NCBI GenBank assembly: GCA_900635495.1
Contig: LR134136.1
Location: forward strand, 1,178,001 to 1,242,000
Reading direction: 5' to 3'
DNA: 64,000 bases
From: Atlantibacter hermannii
Lineage (GTDB): Bacteria > Pseudomonadota > Gammaproteobacteria > Enterobacterales > Enterobacteriaceae
The first letter of the stretch is position 1; each line of letters opens with the position of its first letter. The position numbers and the translations under genes are program-made. The notes beneath the pieces are model-generated. The model made no database searches. It worked only from the letters and a program-made list of their open reading frames with translations, and had not been told where the DNA came from. Shown piece after piece: positions 19,051-27,926 of this stretch.

Positions 19051-19073
19051 AATGTGCATTTGAAATGCATCTT
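19051..19073 (-). promoter_or_regulatory. NsrR-type site before hmp
   Basis: On the minus strand AAGATGCATTTCAAATGCAC, an inverted repeat matching the NsrR half-site AAGATGCATTT, 26-48 bases upstream of the hmp start. NsrR is the nitric-oxide-sensing Fe-S repressor of hmp in enterics. Confidence 0.7.
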
Positions 19074-19154
19074 ATAAATTTTAGCCTTGTGCTGTAAAGG
19101 GTCTCTGTTGAGATTTTGTTTATTGAGTGTTAATGAAAACCTGCATCACGATCC

Positions 19155-19167
19155 TGAAAAGAATTCC
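19155..19167. promoter_or_regulatory. Possible MetR site between hmp and glyA
   Basis: TGAAAAGAATTCC fits the MetR pattern TGAA-N5-TTCA with one mismatch. MetR is known to control both glyA and hmp in E. coli. Weak on sequence alone. Confidence 0.35.
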
Positions 19168-19214
19168 GTAAGCAACGGCTGTTGTGACTGGCGCTGAAGC
19201 CTTGTACCACCTCA

Positions 19215-19230
19215 AGCCAATCGTTTGCGT
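19215..19230. promoter_or_regulatory. PurR box upstream of glyA
   Basis: The minus strand reads ACGCAAACGATTGGCT, matching the PurR consensus ACGCAAACGTTTGCGT in the first half and partly in the second. It lies 120-135 bases before the glyA start, as expected for purine repression of glyA. Confidence 0.65.
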
Positions 19231-19349
19231 AAAAACCTTTGTCAAGACCTATCTTCACGCTGGTAATCGGTTTACACTGTTGCCCGTTGCCCAAAAAGGG
19301 CCCCTAATTGCCGTAAAAAGTTTACCGTTAGCTGAGTCAGGAGATGCGG

Positions 19350-20604
19350 ATGTTAAAGCGTGAAATGAACATTGCCGATTATGATGCCGAACTGTGGCAG
19401 GCTATGGAGCAGGAGAAAGTTCGTCAGGAAGAACATATTGAACTTATCGCCTCCGAAAACTACACCAGCCCGCGCGTGATGCAGGCTCAGGGTTCTCAGC
19501 TGACCAAACAAATACGCTGAAGGCTATCCAGGCAAACGCTACTATGGCGGTTGCGAGTATGTTGATATCGTTGAACAACTGGCCATCGACCGCGCTAAAG
19601 CGCTGTTCGGCGCTGACTATGCTAACGTCCAGCCGCACTCCGGTTCTCAGGCAAACTTTGCCGTTTACACCGCGCTGCTGCAGCCGGGCGATACCGTGCT
19701 GGGCATGAACCTGGCGCAGGGCGGCCACCTGACTCACGGTTCACCGGTCAACTTCTCCGGCAAACTCTACAACATCATCCCTTACGGCATCGATGAGTCC
19801 GGTAAAATCGACTACGAAGACATGGCGAAGCAGGCCAAAGAGCACAAGCCGAAAATGATTATCGGCGGCTTCTCTGCTTACTCCGGTATCGTTGACTGGG
19901 CAAAAATGCGTGAAATCGCCGACAGCATCGGCGCGTATCTGTTCGTGGATATGGCGCACGTTGCCGGTCTGATTGCCGCAGACGTTTATCCGAACCCGGT
20001 TCCGCATGCCCATGTGGTCACCACCACCACGCACAAAACGCTGGCTGGCCCGCGCGGCGGTCTGATCCTGGCGAAAGGCGGCGACGAAGAGCTGTACAAA
20101 AAACTGAACTCTGCTGTCTTCCCAAGCGCTCAGGGCGGCCCGCTGATGCACGTGATCGCGGCGAAAGCGGTCGCGCTGAAAGAAGCAATGGAGCCGGAGT
20201 TTAAGGTTTACCAGCAGCAGGTTGCCAAAAACGCCAAAGCGATGGTGGAAGTGTTCCTGAACCGTGGCTACAAAGTGGTGTCTGGCGGGACTGAAAACCA
20301 CCTGTTCCTGCTGGATCTGGTTGATAAAAACCTGACCGGTAAAGAAGCGGACGCAGCCCTGGGCCGCGCCAACATTACCGTGAACAAAAACAGCGTACCG
20401 AACGATCCGAAGAGCCCGTTCGTGACCTCCGGTATCCGTATCGGCTCTCCGGCAGTCACCCGTCGTGGCTTTAAAGAAGCCGAAGTGAAAGAGCTGGCTG
20501 GCTGGATGTGCGACGTGCTGGACAATATCAATGACGAAGCGACCATTGAGCGCGTGAAGCAGAAGGTGCTGGATATCTGCGCCCGCTTCCCGGTTTATGC
20601 ATAA
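19350..20604 (+). CDS. glyA: Serine hydroxymethyltransferase (frame broken)
   Basis: PLP enzyme converting serine and tetrahydrofolate to glycine and 5,10-methylene-THF, the main one-carbon source. Start [20 protein letters not shown] at 19350. An extra A in the AAA at 19506-19508 breaks the frame at [20 protein letters not shown]. The rest is intact to [12 protein letters not shown], with PLP lysine in [16 protein letters not shown]. Corrected length 417 residues, as in E. coli. Sequence details such as [12 protein letters not shown] match my memory of Klebsiella/Enterobacter GlyA. A cell would need glycine if this break were real. Confidence 0.95.
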
Positions 20605-20621
20605 ACCGCATCATACTGAAC

Positions 20622-20646
20622 AGGCCGCCTTGTGCGGCCTTTTTTT
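20622..20646 (+). terminator. Terminator after glyA
   Basis: Stem AGGCCGC / GCGGCCT with loop CTTGT, followed by a T-run. Confidence 0.9.
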
Positions 20647-20674
20647 ATCACCACGCAAAGGCAAAAAAGTGGAC

Positions 20675-21134
20675 ATGAAATTAATCCCGATGACCCGGGA
20701 CATTTTCCCTGGCTACCGGACCTTTTTCATTGAAGAGTATGCACAGGATTTGGCCTCCACACGCCAAAATCGACATGGATGAGGCCCGTATTGACGCTGC
20801 GCGCAGTATTGATAACGCGCTTCCCGACGGCCCGGCTACCGAAGGCGTCCGGTTATGGTGCATCACCGCTGTGGAACCGGATGAGATTCTCGGTTATCTG
20901 TGGGTCGGCCTGAACGGGCGGGTGGCGTGGATTTATGATTTCTGTCTGCTGGCGGCCTGGCGTGGAAAAGGGCTGGGGCGGGAGGCGATGCGCCAGCTTA
21001 AGCAAACGCTTGGCGAGATGGGGATGCAGGAGATCGGCCTGCGGGTGGCATCGAATAATCCCGGGGCTATAGCGCTGTACGAAAAAAGCGGTTTCTCCGT
21101 GACGGGTTACAACATGGCAGTGCGCCTTGGTTGA
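20675..21134 (+). CDS. GNAT-family N-acetyltransferase (frame broken)
   Basis: Acetyl-CoA-dependent transferase of about 152 residues; substrate unknown. Start MKLIPMTRDIFPGYRTFFIE at 20675. The frame changes at about 20755-20765, then runs KIDMDEARIDAARSI to the end. The GNAT acetyl-CoA loop is visible in DFCLLAAWRGKGLGREAMRQL (R-G-x-G-L/G pattern), and the C-terminal NPGAIALYEKSGFSVTGYNM is the typical RimI-like ending. The gene directly follows the glyA terminator and precedes hcaT in the same direction. E. coli K-12 has no counterpart at this site. Confidence 0.82.
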
Positions 21135-21220
21135 GTCGTCATTGTTGTTAAGCTGATGTTACACCTTGCACCTGTCGCAATAACCCGCCAGACTATCGCC
21201 TCCCAAAACGGGAGGGACTC

Positions 21221-22357
21221 ATGGTTTTGCACTCAACGCGCTGGCTGGCGCTCAGTTACTTCACCTACTTCTTTAGCTACGGCATTTTCTTACCTTTCTG
21301 GAGCGTGTGGCTTAAAGGCATCGGCCTTGCGCCAGAAACCATCGGTTTATTACTCGGCGCAGGGCTTATTGCCCGTTTCCTGGGCAGCCTGTTGCTGGCA
21401 CCGCGCGTTACCGATCCTTCCCGACTGGTCTTTGCGTTGCGGATCTTAGCCCTGTTGACGCTGGTGTTTGCCGTGGCGTTCTGGTTTGGCACCACCACGG
21501 CCTGGCTGTTCATCGTGATGATCGGGTTTAATCTGTTTTTCTCGCCGCTGGTGCCGCTTACCGATGCGCTGGCAGGGACATGGCAGAAACAGATTACCCT
21601 CGATTACGGCAAAGTGCGGGTCTGGGGATCGCTGGCTTTTGTCATCGGTTCGGCGCTGACCGGCAAACTGATCAGCATTTTTGATTATCAGGCGATTCTG
21701 GTGATGTTGAGCATTGGCGTGGCGTCAATGCTGCTCGGCATGATGCTGCGCCCGTCGGTGATGCCGGAAGGGCAGGCACGGCAAAATGAAAGCGCGGGTT
21801 GGCCAGCCTGGCGCAAGTTGATTATCGAAAGCTGGCGTTTCCTGGCCTGCGTATCGTTGCTGCAGGGCGCGCATGCCGCCTACTACGGCTTTAGCGCCAT
21901 CTACTGGCAGGAAGCAGGCTATTCCGCATCGGTAGTGGGTTATCTATGGTCGCTGGGTGTGGTGGCGGAGATTGTGGTCTTTACCCTCAGTAACAAACTG
22001 TTCCGTCGCTGGAGCGCCCGCGATTTATTGCTGCTCTCAGCCGTGAGCGGCATTGTGCGCTGGTCGTTGATGGCCTGGACCACCGATCTGCCCTGGCTGA
22101 TCCTGGCGCAAATTCTTCACTGCGGCAGCTTCACCGTCTGCCATCTGGCTGCGATGCGTTACATCTCCGCGCGTCAGGGTAGCGATGTCATCCGCCTGCA
22201 AGCCATCTATTCCGCGGTGGCTATGGGAGGCAGTATCGCCATCATGACCATGTTTGCCGGTTTCCTGTTCCAGCATCTTAACGGCGGCATGTTCTGGATT
22301 ATGGCGCTGCTGGCGGTCCCCGCCATTGTGCTGCGGCCTGCTGTGGTGGCGCGTTAA
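21221..22357 (+). CDS. hcaT: MFS transporter HcaT
   Basis: Predicted proton-coupled importer of the phenyl-propionate family. 378 residues (E. coli 379), about 12 transmembrane helices, MVLHSTRWLALSYFTYFFSY at the start and the family segment LDYGKVRVWGSLAFVIGSAL. In E. coli hcaT is adjacent to the hca catabolic operon; here no hcaREFCBD genes are present, so the substrate link is uncertain. The stop codon overlaps the end of convergent csiE by a few bases. Confidence 0.92.
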   Translation: MVLHSTRWLALSYFTYFFSYGIFLPFWSVWLKGIGLAPETIGLLLGAGLIARFLGSLLLAPRVTDPSRLVFALRILALLTLVFAVAFWFGTTTAWLFIVMIGFNLFFSPLVPLTDALAGTWQKQITLDYGKVRVWGSLAFVIGSALTGKLISIFDYQAILVMLSIGVASMLLGMMLRPSVMPEGQARQNESAGWPAWRKLIIESWRFLACVSLLQGAHAAYYGFSAIYWQEAGYSASVVGYLWSLGVVAEIVVFTLSNKLFRRWSARDLLLLSAVSGIVRWSLMAWTTDLPWLILAQILHCGSFTVCHLAAMRYISARQGSDVIRLQAIYSAVAMGGSIAIMTMFAGFLFQHLNGGMFWIMALLAVPAIVLRPAVVAR

Positions 22358-23632
22358 CTTTCCAGAATTTCGCGAATACGCTGCTGCTGGTGTTCACCCA
22401 GCGGTAGCGTGGCGTGAATCAGCGGCGCGGAAAACAGCGGCAGCGACGTATGATAAGGCGTGATAATTAACGCCACTTCTTTTGATGCACCCTCTTTTTG
22501 AAAGGTATGCACCGACAGATATTTAATATTGAGCGGCAACAGCGTGAGCTCCCGTAACTGCTGCTCAATATGCTCCTCAAGCTGACGGTCATTTCCGGTC
22601 AACAGCAACACCTGTTTTTCCTGAATATCGTTTTCCTGCATCAGCCATGCGCCGAAGATAATGGCGATAAGCCCGATTTCTTCATCCGAAAACTGAATGC
22701 CGTAATGCGTTTCAAGCTGAGCGCAGGCTTCCCGCGTGGTGCGCATCAACCGGGGGGTAAAGGCGGGTGACCTCTTCCGGCAACGCGTTATCAATGCCAA
22801 TACCAAACAGGCAGCGATCCAGCGCCTGCGCCAGATGAATATAAAGTTGATTCGCCAGCCCCCGCTCATCGCTAAACGCCATACCGGACAGCCCGCGAAA
22901 TGCGGCGATCAGTTCCGTGACTGCCACGCGCAGTTGAATATCCTGAGGGTGATGGTCTTTAAGCGGATCGGGGACGCGCAGCATCATAAACATCAATGCC
23001 AGGAATAACTGCTCGTCGTGATGGGGCGGAACCGGTACCCGACGCTGCCAGTGACGCATAATCTCCTGGGCCGCCAGATATTCCAGGCGTTGCGCAGTCC
23101 AGAGATGCTGAGCCTCCGAGAAGCCTGGCGATAACCCGCCGTGTTGTTCCATCAGGCAATATTGCAAAAACAGCCGCAGGAACTGGGTATCCCGCGATTC
23201 AAACTGCCGGTTGAGCCGACGCCCGCAAAGGTTGACCAGCGCGTGTAAATTCGTATCGTCAAAGCAGGCGACGGGAATGCCTCGCTGTTTAAGCGCGGCT
23301 TTTAACGTTGGCGTAAAGTGCTGTTGTACAAATTGCGGGCACAGTCGCATGGCGCGACGCAGCCAGTGGAGCAGGCAAAGTCGGCGATCGAGTGGCGCGC
23401 CTTCAATCCGGAAGCTGCCGTCGGGGTGAGTCATAATTGAAAGCCGGTGGTAGCGCTGGATCTCAGAACTGGTTTCAACAATATCCTGACGGGCGATGCC
23501 ACCATCGACACCGTTAATATACCCAATAATTTCCGGCGTCACCGTACCGGGTAAATAGAGCATTAACAGCATCTGGCAGCGGCGCTGCGGACTGGAAAGC
23601 ACGGATGGCGGCGAACTAAGCTGTGTCATCAT
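22354..23632 (-). CDS. csiE: Stationary-phase-inducible protein CsiE (frame broken)
   Basis: PRD-domain protein of unknown target; in E. coli induced in stationary phase by sigma-S and cAMP-CRP. Start MMTQLSSPPSVLSSPQRRCQ at 23632 (an ATG three bases later is possible). PRD-type segments appear in IGIDNALPEEVTRLYP and FSDEEIGLIAIIFGAWLMQEND. An extra C in the six-base run 22752-22757 breaks the frame after RLYP, and RLMRTTREACAQLE continues in the next frame. Corrected length about 425 residues, matching E. coli (426). Confidence 0.9.
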
Positions 23633-23813
23633 CCAAAAGTTCCAGTTGAGTGAGTCGAAGCCATACCTGAATAAGCCATTTGCAGACAATGTGACTGCAA
23701 AAAGAAGTATGACGGATATAAGCGTAGTTAAAGTATGAGTTACCATAAGAACGCGAATGGACTTTCATTTGGTAATTCTGGCTGGGTCACACATTTTTCG
23801 TAGGGAAGAGAGA

Positions 23814-24461
23814 ATGCACCTGAGATTAATAAGGGTATTGTCCGCGTTAGCGCTGTTAATGCTCGGTTGCGCGACGCCCGTCTTTGCGCACCCGCACAGC
23901 TTTATTACCCTGAAAACGCAAATTATCGAAACAGACGGCCAGATGACGGGACTGCAAATGCGCTGGTTAATGGATGAAATCACTTCAGCGGATCTGTTGT
24001 ATGACGCCGGAGACGCCAGGCCGGGTTCAGAAATCTGGAAAAAACTGGCGGCGGAAGTGATGGCGAATGTGATTGGCCAGCACTATTTCACTGAGGTATG
24101 GCACAACGGTAAAAAAGTCACGTTTCTGCCCGTGCCGACTGCTTACGGGATGGCCCGGGAAGGGCACCAGGCAGTGCTGACCTTTACGCTACCGTTGACC
24201 AAACCGCAGCCGCTGACCGGGCAGCGCTTTACGATTTCCACCTTTGACCCGACTTACTATGTCGACATGCGTTACGAGGCGACACAGGACATTACGCTGC
24301 CCGCCGCACTTGCCGACCAGTGCAAACTGACAATGACCACCCCGACCCCGACGGCGGATACTCAGGCCTTCGCGCTGTCGCTGGATAAAGAGGACGCGCC
24401 GCCGGAGGATATGGAGCTCGGAAAACAGTTTGCTCAAAAGGTGGAGTTGCAATGTCAGTAA
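23814..24461 (+). CDS. DUF1007 periplasmic protein
   Basis: 215 residues. The N-terminus MHLRLIRVLSALALLMLGCATPVFA is a signal peptide; the mature protein would begin HPHSF, the metal-binding-looking motif usual in DUF1007. LMLGC could be a lipobox instead. The protein is probably exported and probably binds a transition metal for the transporter encoded next, an inference from gene pairing. Start at 23814 follows GGGAAGAGAG. It overlaps the NicO gene by ten bases, so the two are translationally coupled. E. coli K-12 lacks this pair between csiE and suhB. Confidence 0.85.
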   Translation: MHLRLIRVLSALALLMLGCATPVFAHPHSFITLKTQIIETDGQMTGLQMRWLMDEITSADLLYDAGDARPGSEIWKKLAAEVMANVIGQHYFTEVWHNGKKVTFLPVPTAYGMAREGHQAVLTFTLPLTKPQPLTGQRFTISTFDPTYYVDMRYEATQDITLPAALADQCKLTMTTPTPTADTQAFALSLDKEDAPPEDMELGKQFAQKVELQCQ

Positions 24462-25432
24462 TCTATTCAACCCCGAAGTCAGCGCGCCGCTGGGTGCAAC
24501 TGTGGCCGCTGGGTCTGTTTTTCCTGCTGGCCATCGTGGCTGGGGTACTGGTTTGGCAGTACTGGCCGCGCCTGATGATGCACAGCATTGTCTGGCAGCG
24601 CAGCGTGAATCTTGAAATGAGCGCACTCCTGAAGCGCGTGGCGGAAAATCCGCGTCAGGCGGGCGGGGCGCTGTTGCTGTTTAGCTTTGTCTACGGGGTG
24701 CTCCATGCGCTGGGGCCAGGCCATGGCAAAGTCGTCATTGCCACCTGGCTTGCCACGCATCCTTCCCGACTCAAAACCAGTTTAGGCCTGACGTTTGCCT
24801 CATCATTACTACAGGGCCTGGTGGCGATTGGCCTGGTGGTCATTGTGCTGTCACTACTTGCGCTGCCGGCCCGGCAGCTGCATATGAGCAGTTTCTGGCT
24901 GGAGAAAGGGAGTTTTCTGTTAGTCGGCGTACTGGGCTTTTTGTTGTGCTGGCGGGCGTTGAAGAGGCTGCGGGCCTTGCTGCACCGTCCCAAATTTCAC
25001 GCGTTCACGCCTCATCATGTTCACAGCGAGCACTGCGGCTGCGGGCATCAACATTTACCTGACCAACAACAGCTGGCGCAAAGCGATGACTGGCGCGCGC
25101 GCCTGATGATTATCCTTTCTATGGGTATGCGCCCGTGTTCCGGCGCGATTATGGTGCTGCTGTTCAGTAAAGTGATTGGCGTATTTGGCTGGGGCATCGC
25201 GTCGGCGCTGGCGATGGCGGCGGGAACGTCCTTAACGATTTCATCGCTGGCGTTACTGGTGCACAGCTTCAGAACGCTGGCCATTCGGCTAAGCGGCACG
25301 ACGTCGCCTGCGCTGTGGCGACAGGTCGGCTGGACCACGCTCGCGCTTGCCGGCGGGGCGATCCTGATTCTGGCGGCGGTGATAATGTGGCTTAGCGCCC
25401 AGCCGCCGGGCGGCCGATTACGGCCTTTCTAA
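24452..25432 (+). CDS. NicO-family nickel/cobalt transporter
   Basis: 326-residue membrane protein of the NicO/RcnA superfamily (COG2215). An N-terminal helix after residue 15, then GVLHALGPGHGKVVIATWLA with the family HxxxGHG-type metal motif, several further helices, and a cytosolic His/Cys-rich loop near residues 183-203 (HAFTPHHVHSEHCGCGHQH). The signature MGMRPCSGAIMVLLFS follows. Family members move Ni or Co across the inner membrane; direction (uptake or efflux) cannot be read from sequence. It is the second gene of the DUF1007 operon and ends at a terminator. Confidence 0.88.
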   Translation: MSVIYSTPKSARRWVQLWPLGLFFLLAIVAGVLVWQYWPRLMMHSIVWQRSVNLEMSALLKRVAENPRQAGGALLLFSFVYGVLHALGPGHGKVVIATWLATHPSRLKTSLGLTFASSLLQGLVAIGLVVIVLSLLALPARQLHMSSFWLEKGSFLLVGVLGFLLCWRALKRLRALLHRPKFHAFTPHHVHSEHCGCGHQHLPDQQQLAQSDDWRARLMIILSMGMRPCSGAIMVLLFSKVIGVFGWGIASALAMAAGTSLTISSLALLVHSFRTLAIRLSGTTSPALWRQVGWTTLALAGGAILILAAVIMWLSAQPPGGRLRPF

Positions 25433-25437
25433 ACAAA

Positions 25438-25465
25438 AATGCCCTGTCGAAACAGGGCATTTTTT
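25438..25465. terminator. Terminator between nicO-type gene and suhB
   Basis: Stem AATGCCCTGT, loop CGAA, ACAGGGCATT and T-run, with an A-run on the other side; serves two convergent genes. Confidence 0.88.
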
Positions 25466-25479
25466 ATCGTGCAGACGGA

Positions 25480-26283
25480 TTAACGTTTCAGGGCGTCGCT
25501 CAGTTCTTCACGCATGGTAGCGAGCATCGCTTTCACCACACGCGGATTACCGGCAACCAGGTTGCCCGTCGTGATGTAGTTGTGACCGCCAGTGAAATCG
25601 CAGACCAGACCGCCTGCCTCACGTACCAGCAGTTCGCCGCCGGCAAAGTCCCACGGCTTCAGGTTGATTTCAAAGAAACCATCAACGCGGCCTGCGGCGA
25701 CATAAGCCAGATCCAGCGCAGCAGAACCGGTGCGGCGGAAGTCCGCGCACTGGGTAAACAGTTTGCCAACGAGGTTGATGTAGGTGGTGGCGTGCTGCTT
25801 GGCTTTGAACGGGAAGCCGGTCGCCAGAATCGTGCCATCCAGATCGCGCGCATTGCTGCCGCGCAGACGATACCCGTTAAGCTGTGCGCCCTGACCGCGA
25901 ACGGCGGTAAACAGTTCATTACGCATCGGATCGTAAACCACAGCCACTTCAGTACGGCCTTTTACACGTACGGCGATGGACACGGAAAAATGGGGGAGAC
26001 GTTTAACGAAGTTGGTGGTGCCATCCAGCGGATCGATAATCCATTGCACATCCTGGTCGGTGCCTTCGTGTTCGCCGCTTTCTTCGGTAATGATGGTGTG
26101 TTGCGGGTAAGACTGGCGGATCGTGTCGATGATAATGCGCTCAGCGCCTTTATCCACGTTGGTCACGAAATCGTTGCTGCCTTTCTGGCTGGTTTCTACG
26201 GCGTCAGGCGTTTCGTAGTTTTTGGCGATAAAGTTTCCGGCCTTGCGCGCAGCACGCACGGCGATGTTGAGCATCGGATGCAT
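25480..26283 (-). CDS. suhB: Inositol monophosphatase / Nus factor SuhB
   Basis: Mg-dependent inositol-1-monophosphatase that in enterics acts mainly in ribosomal RNA antitermination with NusA. 267 residues, equal to E. coli. Metal-site motifs ITEESGEH, WIIDPLDGTTNFVKRLPHF and LKPWDFAGGELLVREAGG are complete. Divergent from trmJ. No frame break. Confidence 0.97.
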   Translation of the reverse strand: MHPMLNIAVRAARKAGNFIAKNYETPDAVETSQKGSNDFVTNVDKGAERIIIDTIRQSYPQHTIITEESGEHEGTDQDVQWIIDPLDGTTNFVKRLPHFSVSIAVRVKGRTEVAVVYDPMRNELFTAVRGQGAQLNGYRLRGSNARDLDGTILATGFPFKAKQHATTYINLVGKLFTQCADFRRTGSAALDLAYVAAGRVDGFFEINLKPWDFAGGELLVREAGGLVCDFTGGHNYITTGNLVAGNPRVVKAMLATMREELSDALKR

Positions 26284-26404
26284 CAGGTATCTCTCACTGG
26301 ATGTTAAAGAACGGGAAATCGGCGCGCAGTATAGCAGGGAGTTCGGAATATGTCTTCGGTTTATGATAGGATACGAACATATTATTAAATTATGTCGGTT
26401 CGCT

Positions 26405-27148
26405 ATGCTGCAAAATATTCGTATCGTGCTGGTGGAGACCTCTCACACCGGCAATATGGGCTCGGTCGCCCGCGCCATGAAAACCATGGGCCTGACTAAC
26501 CTCTGGCTGGTTAATCCGCTGGTTAAACCTGATTCCCAGGCCATCGCCCTGGCGGCGGGCGCCAGTGATGTAATCGGCAATGCAACGATTGTCGATACGC
26601 TTGATGAAGCGTTATCCGGCTGTAGCCTGGTTGTCGGCACCAGCGCCCGTTCGCGCACGCTGCCGTGGCCGATGCTTGATCCTCGGGAATGCGGCCTGAA
26701 AAGCATTTCGGAAGCGGCGCATGCCCCGGTGGCATTAGTGTTTGGCCGCGAGCGCGTCGGTTTAACCAATGATGAACTGCAAAAATGTCACTATCACGTG
26801 GCAATCGCGGCTAACCCGGAATACAGCTCCCTGAATCTGGCGATGGCGGTACAGGTTATTGCGTATGAAGTTCGTATGGCCTGGCTGGCGGCAGAACAAC
26901 AGGACGCTGCACCCGCTGAAAGCGAAGAAGCGCCGTATCCGCTGGTGGACGATCTCGAGCGTTTTTACGGTCATCTTGAGGAGGTTTTGCTCAACACCGG
27001 GTTTATTCGCGCCAACCATCCAGGGCAGGTGATGAATAAATTACGTCGCTTATTTACCCGTGCACGCCCGGAAAGTCAGGAACTTAACATATTACGCGGC
27101 ATGCTGGCGTCCATCGACAGCACCCATAAAAAAGACCCGAATACTTGA
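26405..27148 (+). CDS. trmJ: tRNA (Cm32/Um32) methyltransferase TrmJ
   Basis: SPOUT-fold enzyme methylating the ribose of base 32 in several tRNAs with S-adenosylmethionine. 247 residues. Start MLQNIRIVLVETSHTGNMGS at 26405; the longer upstream frame is not used because it runs through suhB's start. Knot motifs LVFGRERVGLTN and NPEYSSLNLAMAVQVIAYE are present, with a C-terminal helical extension. Lies immediately before the isc operon as in E. coli. Confidence 0.96.
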   Translation: MLQNIRIVLVETSHTGNMGSVARAMKTMGLTNLWLVNPLVKPDSQAIALAAGASDVIGNATIVDTLDEALSGCSLVVGTSARSRTLPWPMLDPRECGLKSISEAAHAPVALVFGRERVGLTNDELQKCHYHVAIAANPEYSSLNLAMAVQVIAYEVRMAWLAAEQQDAAPAESEEAPYPLVDDLERFYGHLEEVLLNTGFIRANHPGQVMNKLRRLFTRARPESQELNILRGMLASIDSTHKKDPNT

Positions 27149-27165
27149 GTAAAATGCTGGGTTAA

Positions 27166-27190
27166 ATAGTTGACCAATTTACTCAGGAAT
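27166..27190 (+). promoter_or_regulatory. IscR-type site in the isc promoter
   Basis: ATAGTTGACC (27166-27175), AATTT, ACTCAGGAAT (27181-27190) matches the type-1 IscR pattern ATASYYGACT...AGTCRRSTAT and the known E. coli iscR promoter closely. Apo/holo switching of IscR here gives feedback on Fe-S demand. Confidence 0.7.
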
Positions 27191-27274
27191 GTCAGACTTG
27201 CGCCTGCTATGCGACACCCACTTTAGAATGAAAACACCCCCGCTTCGAGGGGCGATATTGAGGTTAAGTAAGAC

Positions 27275-27763
27275 ATGAGACTGACATCAAAAGGGCGTTA
27301 TGCCGTGACCGCAATGCTGGACGTTGCACTTAACTCCGAAGCGGGTCCGGTACCGTTGGCTGATATCTCAGAACGACAGGGTATTTCACTCTCCTATCTG
27401 GAGCAACTCTTCTCACGTCTGCGTAAAAACGGGCTGGTGTCGAGCGTGCGTGGACCGGGCGGCGGATACCTGTTGGGCAAAGATCCCAGCGCCATCGCAG
27501 TAGGTGAAGTGATTAGCGCTGTTGACGAGTCGGTCGATGCGACCCGTTGTCAGGGCAAAGGCGGCTGTCAGGGCGGCGACAAGTGCTTAACGCATGCACT
27601 GTGGCGCGACCTCAGCGATCGTCTGACCGATTTTCTGAACAACATTACTTTGGGTGAACTGGTGAATAACCAGGAAGTACTCGACGTGTCTGGCCGGCAA
27701 CATACCGAAGCGCATCGCCCGGCCCGCGCACAGGATGCAATCAACGTAAAACTGCGCGCATAA
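27275..27763 (+). CDS. iscR: Fe-S cluster regulator IscR
   Basis: Rrf2-family regulator sensing Fe-S status; represses its own operon when loaded with [2Fe-2S]. 162 residues. Winged helix MRLTSKGRYAVTAMLDVALN through LSYLEQLFSRLRKNGLVSSVRGPGGGYLL. Cluster ligands: three Cys in TRCQGKGGCQGGDKCLTHALW plus His in LTHALW. First gene of the isc operon. Confidence 0.98.
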   Translation: MRLTSKGRYAVTAMLDVALNSEAGPVPLADISERQGISLSYLEQLFSRLRKNGLVSSVRGPGGGYLLGKDPSAIAVGEVISAVDESVDATRCQGKGGCQGGDKCLTHALWRDLSDRLTDFLNNITLGELVNNQEVLDVSGRQHTEAHRPARAQDAINVKLRA

Positions 27764-27926
27764 CTAAAAAAGTTTGGTACCCAAAATCATTCACGCCTCA
27801 GGCGAGATAAATGGCGGGTATATCGGAATCAGGCCAGGGTGGACCTTTTTTCACCCTGCCGCCTTCGGCATACATCCCGCCGGTCGCCTGATTCAGAGCA
27901 TTTGAGATGTACGGAGCTTAAGAGCA
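27764..27926 (+). promoter_or_regulatory. Structured iscR-iscS intergenic leader
   Basis: Outer 9-bp stem GAATCAGGC (27826-27834) / GCCTGATTC (27886-27894) encloses an inner stem CAGGGTG (27835-27841) / CACCCTG (27852-27858) and a small GCCG-CCTT-CGGC hairpin. GGCGGG at 27813-27818 could alternatively pair with CCCGCC at 27876-27881. In E. coli this region is the site where the iron-stress RNA RyhB uncouples iscR from iscSUA; the folding seen here fits that role. Confidence 0.55.
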
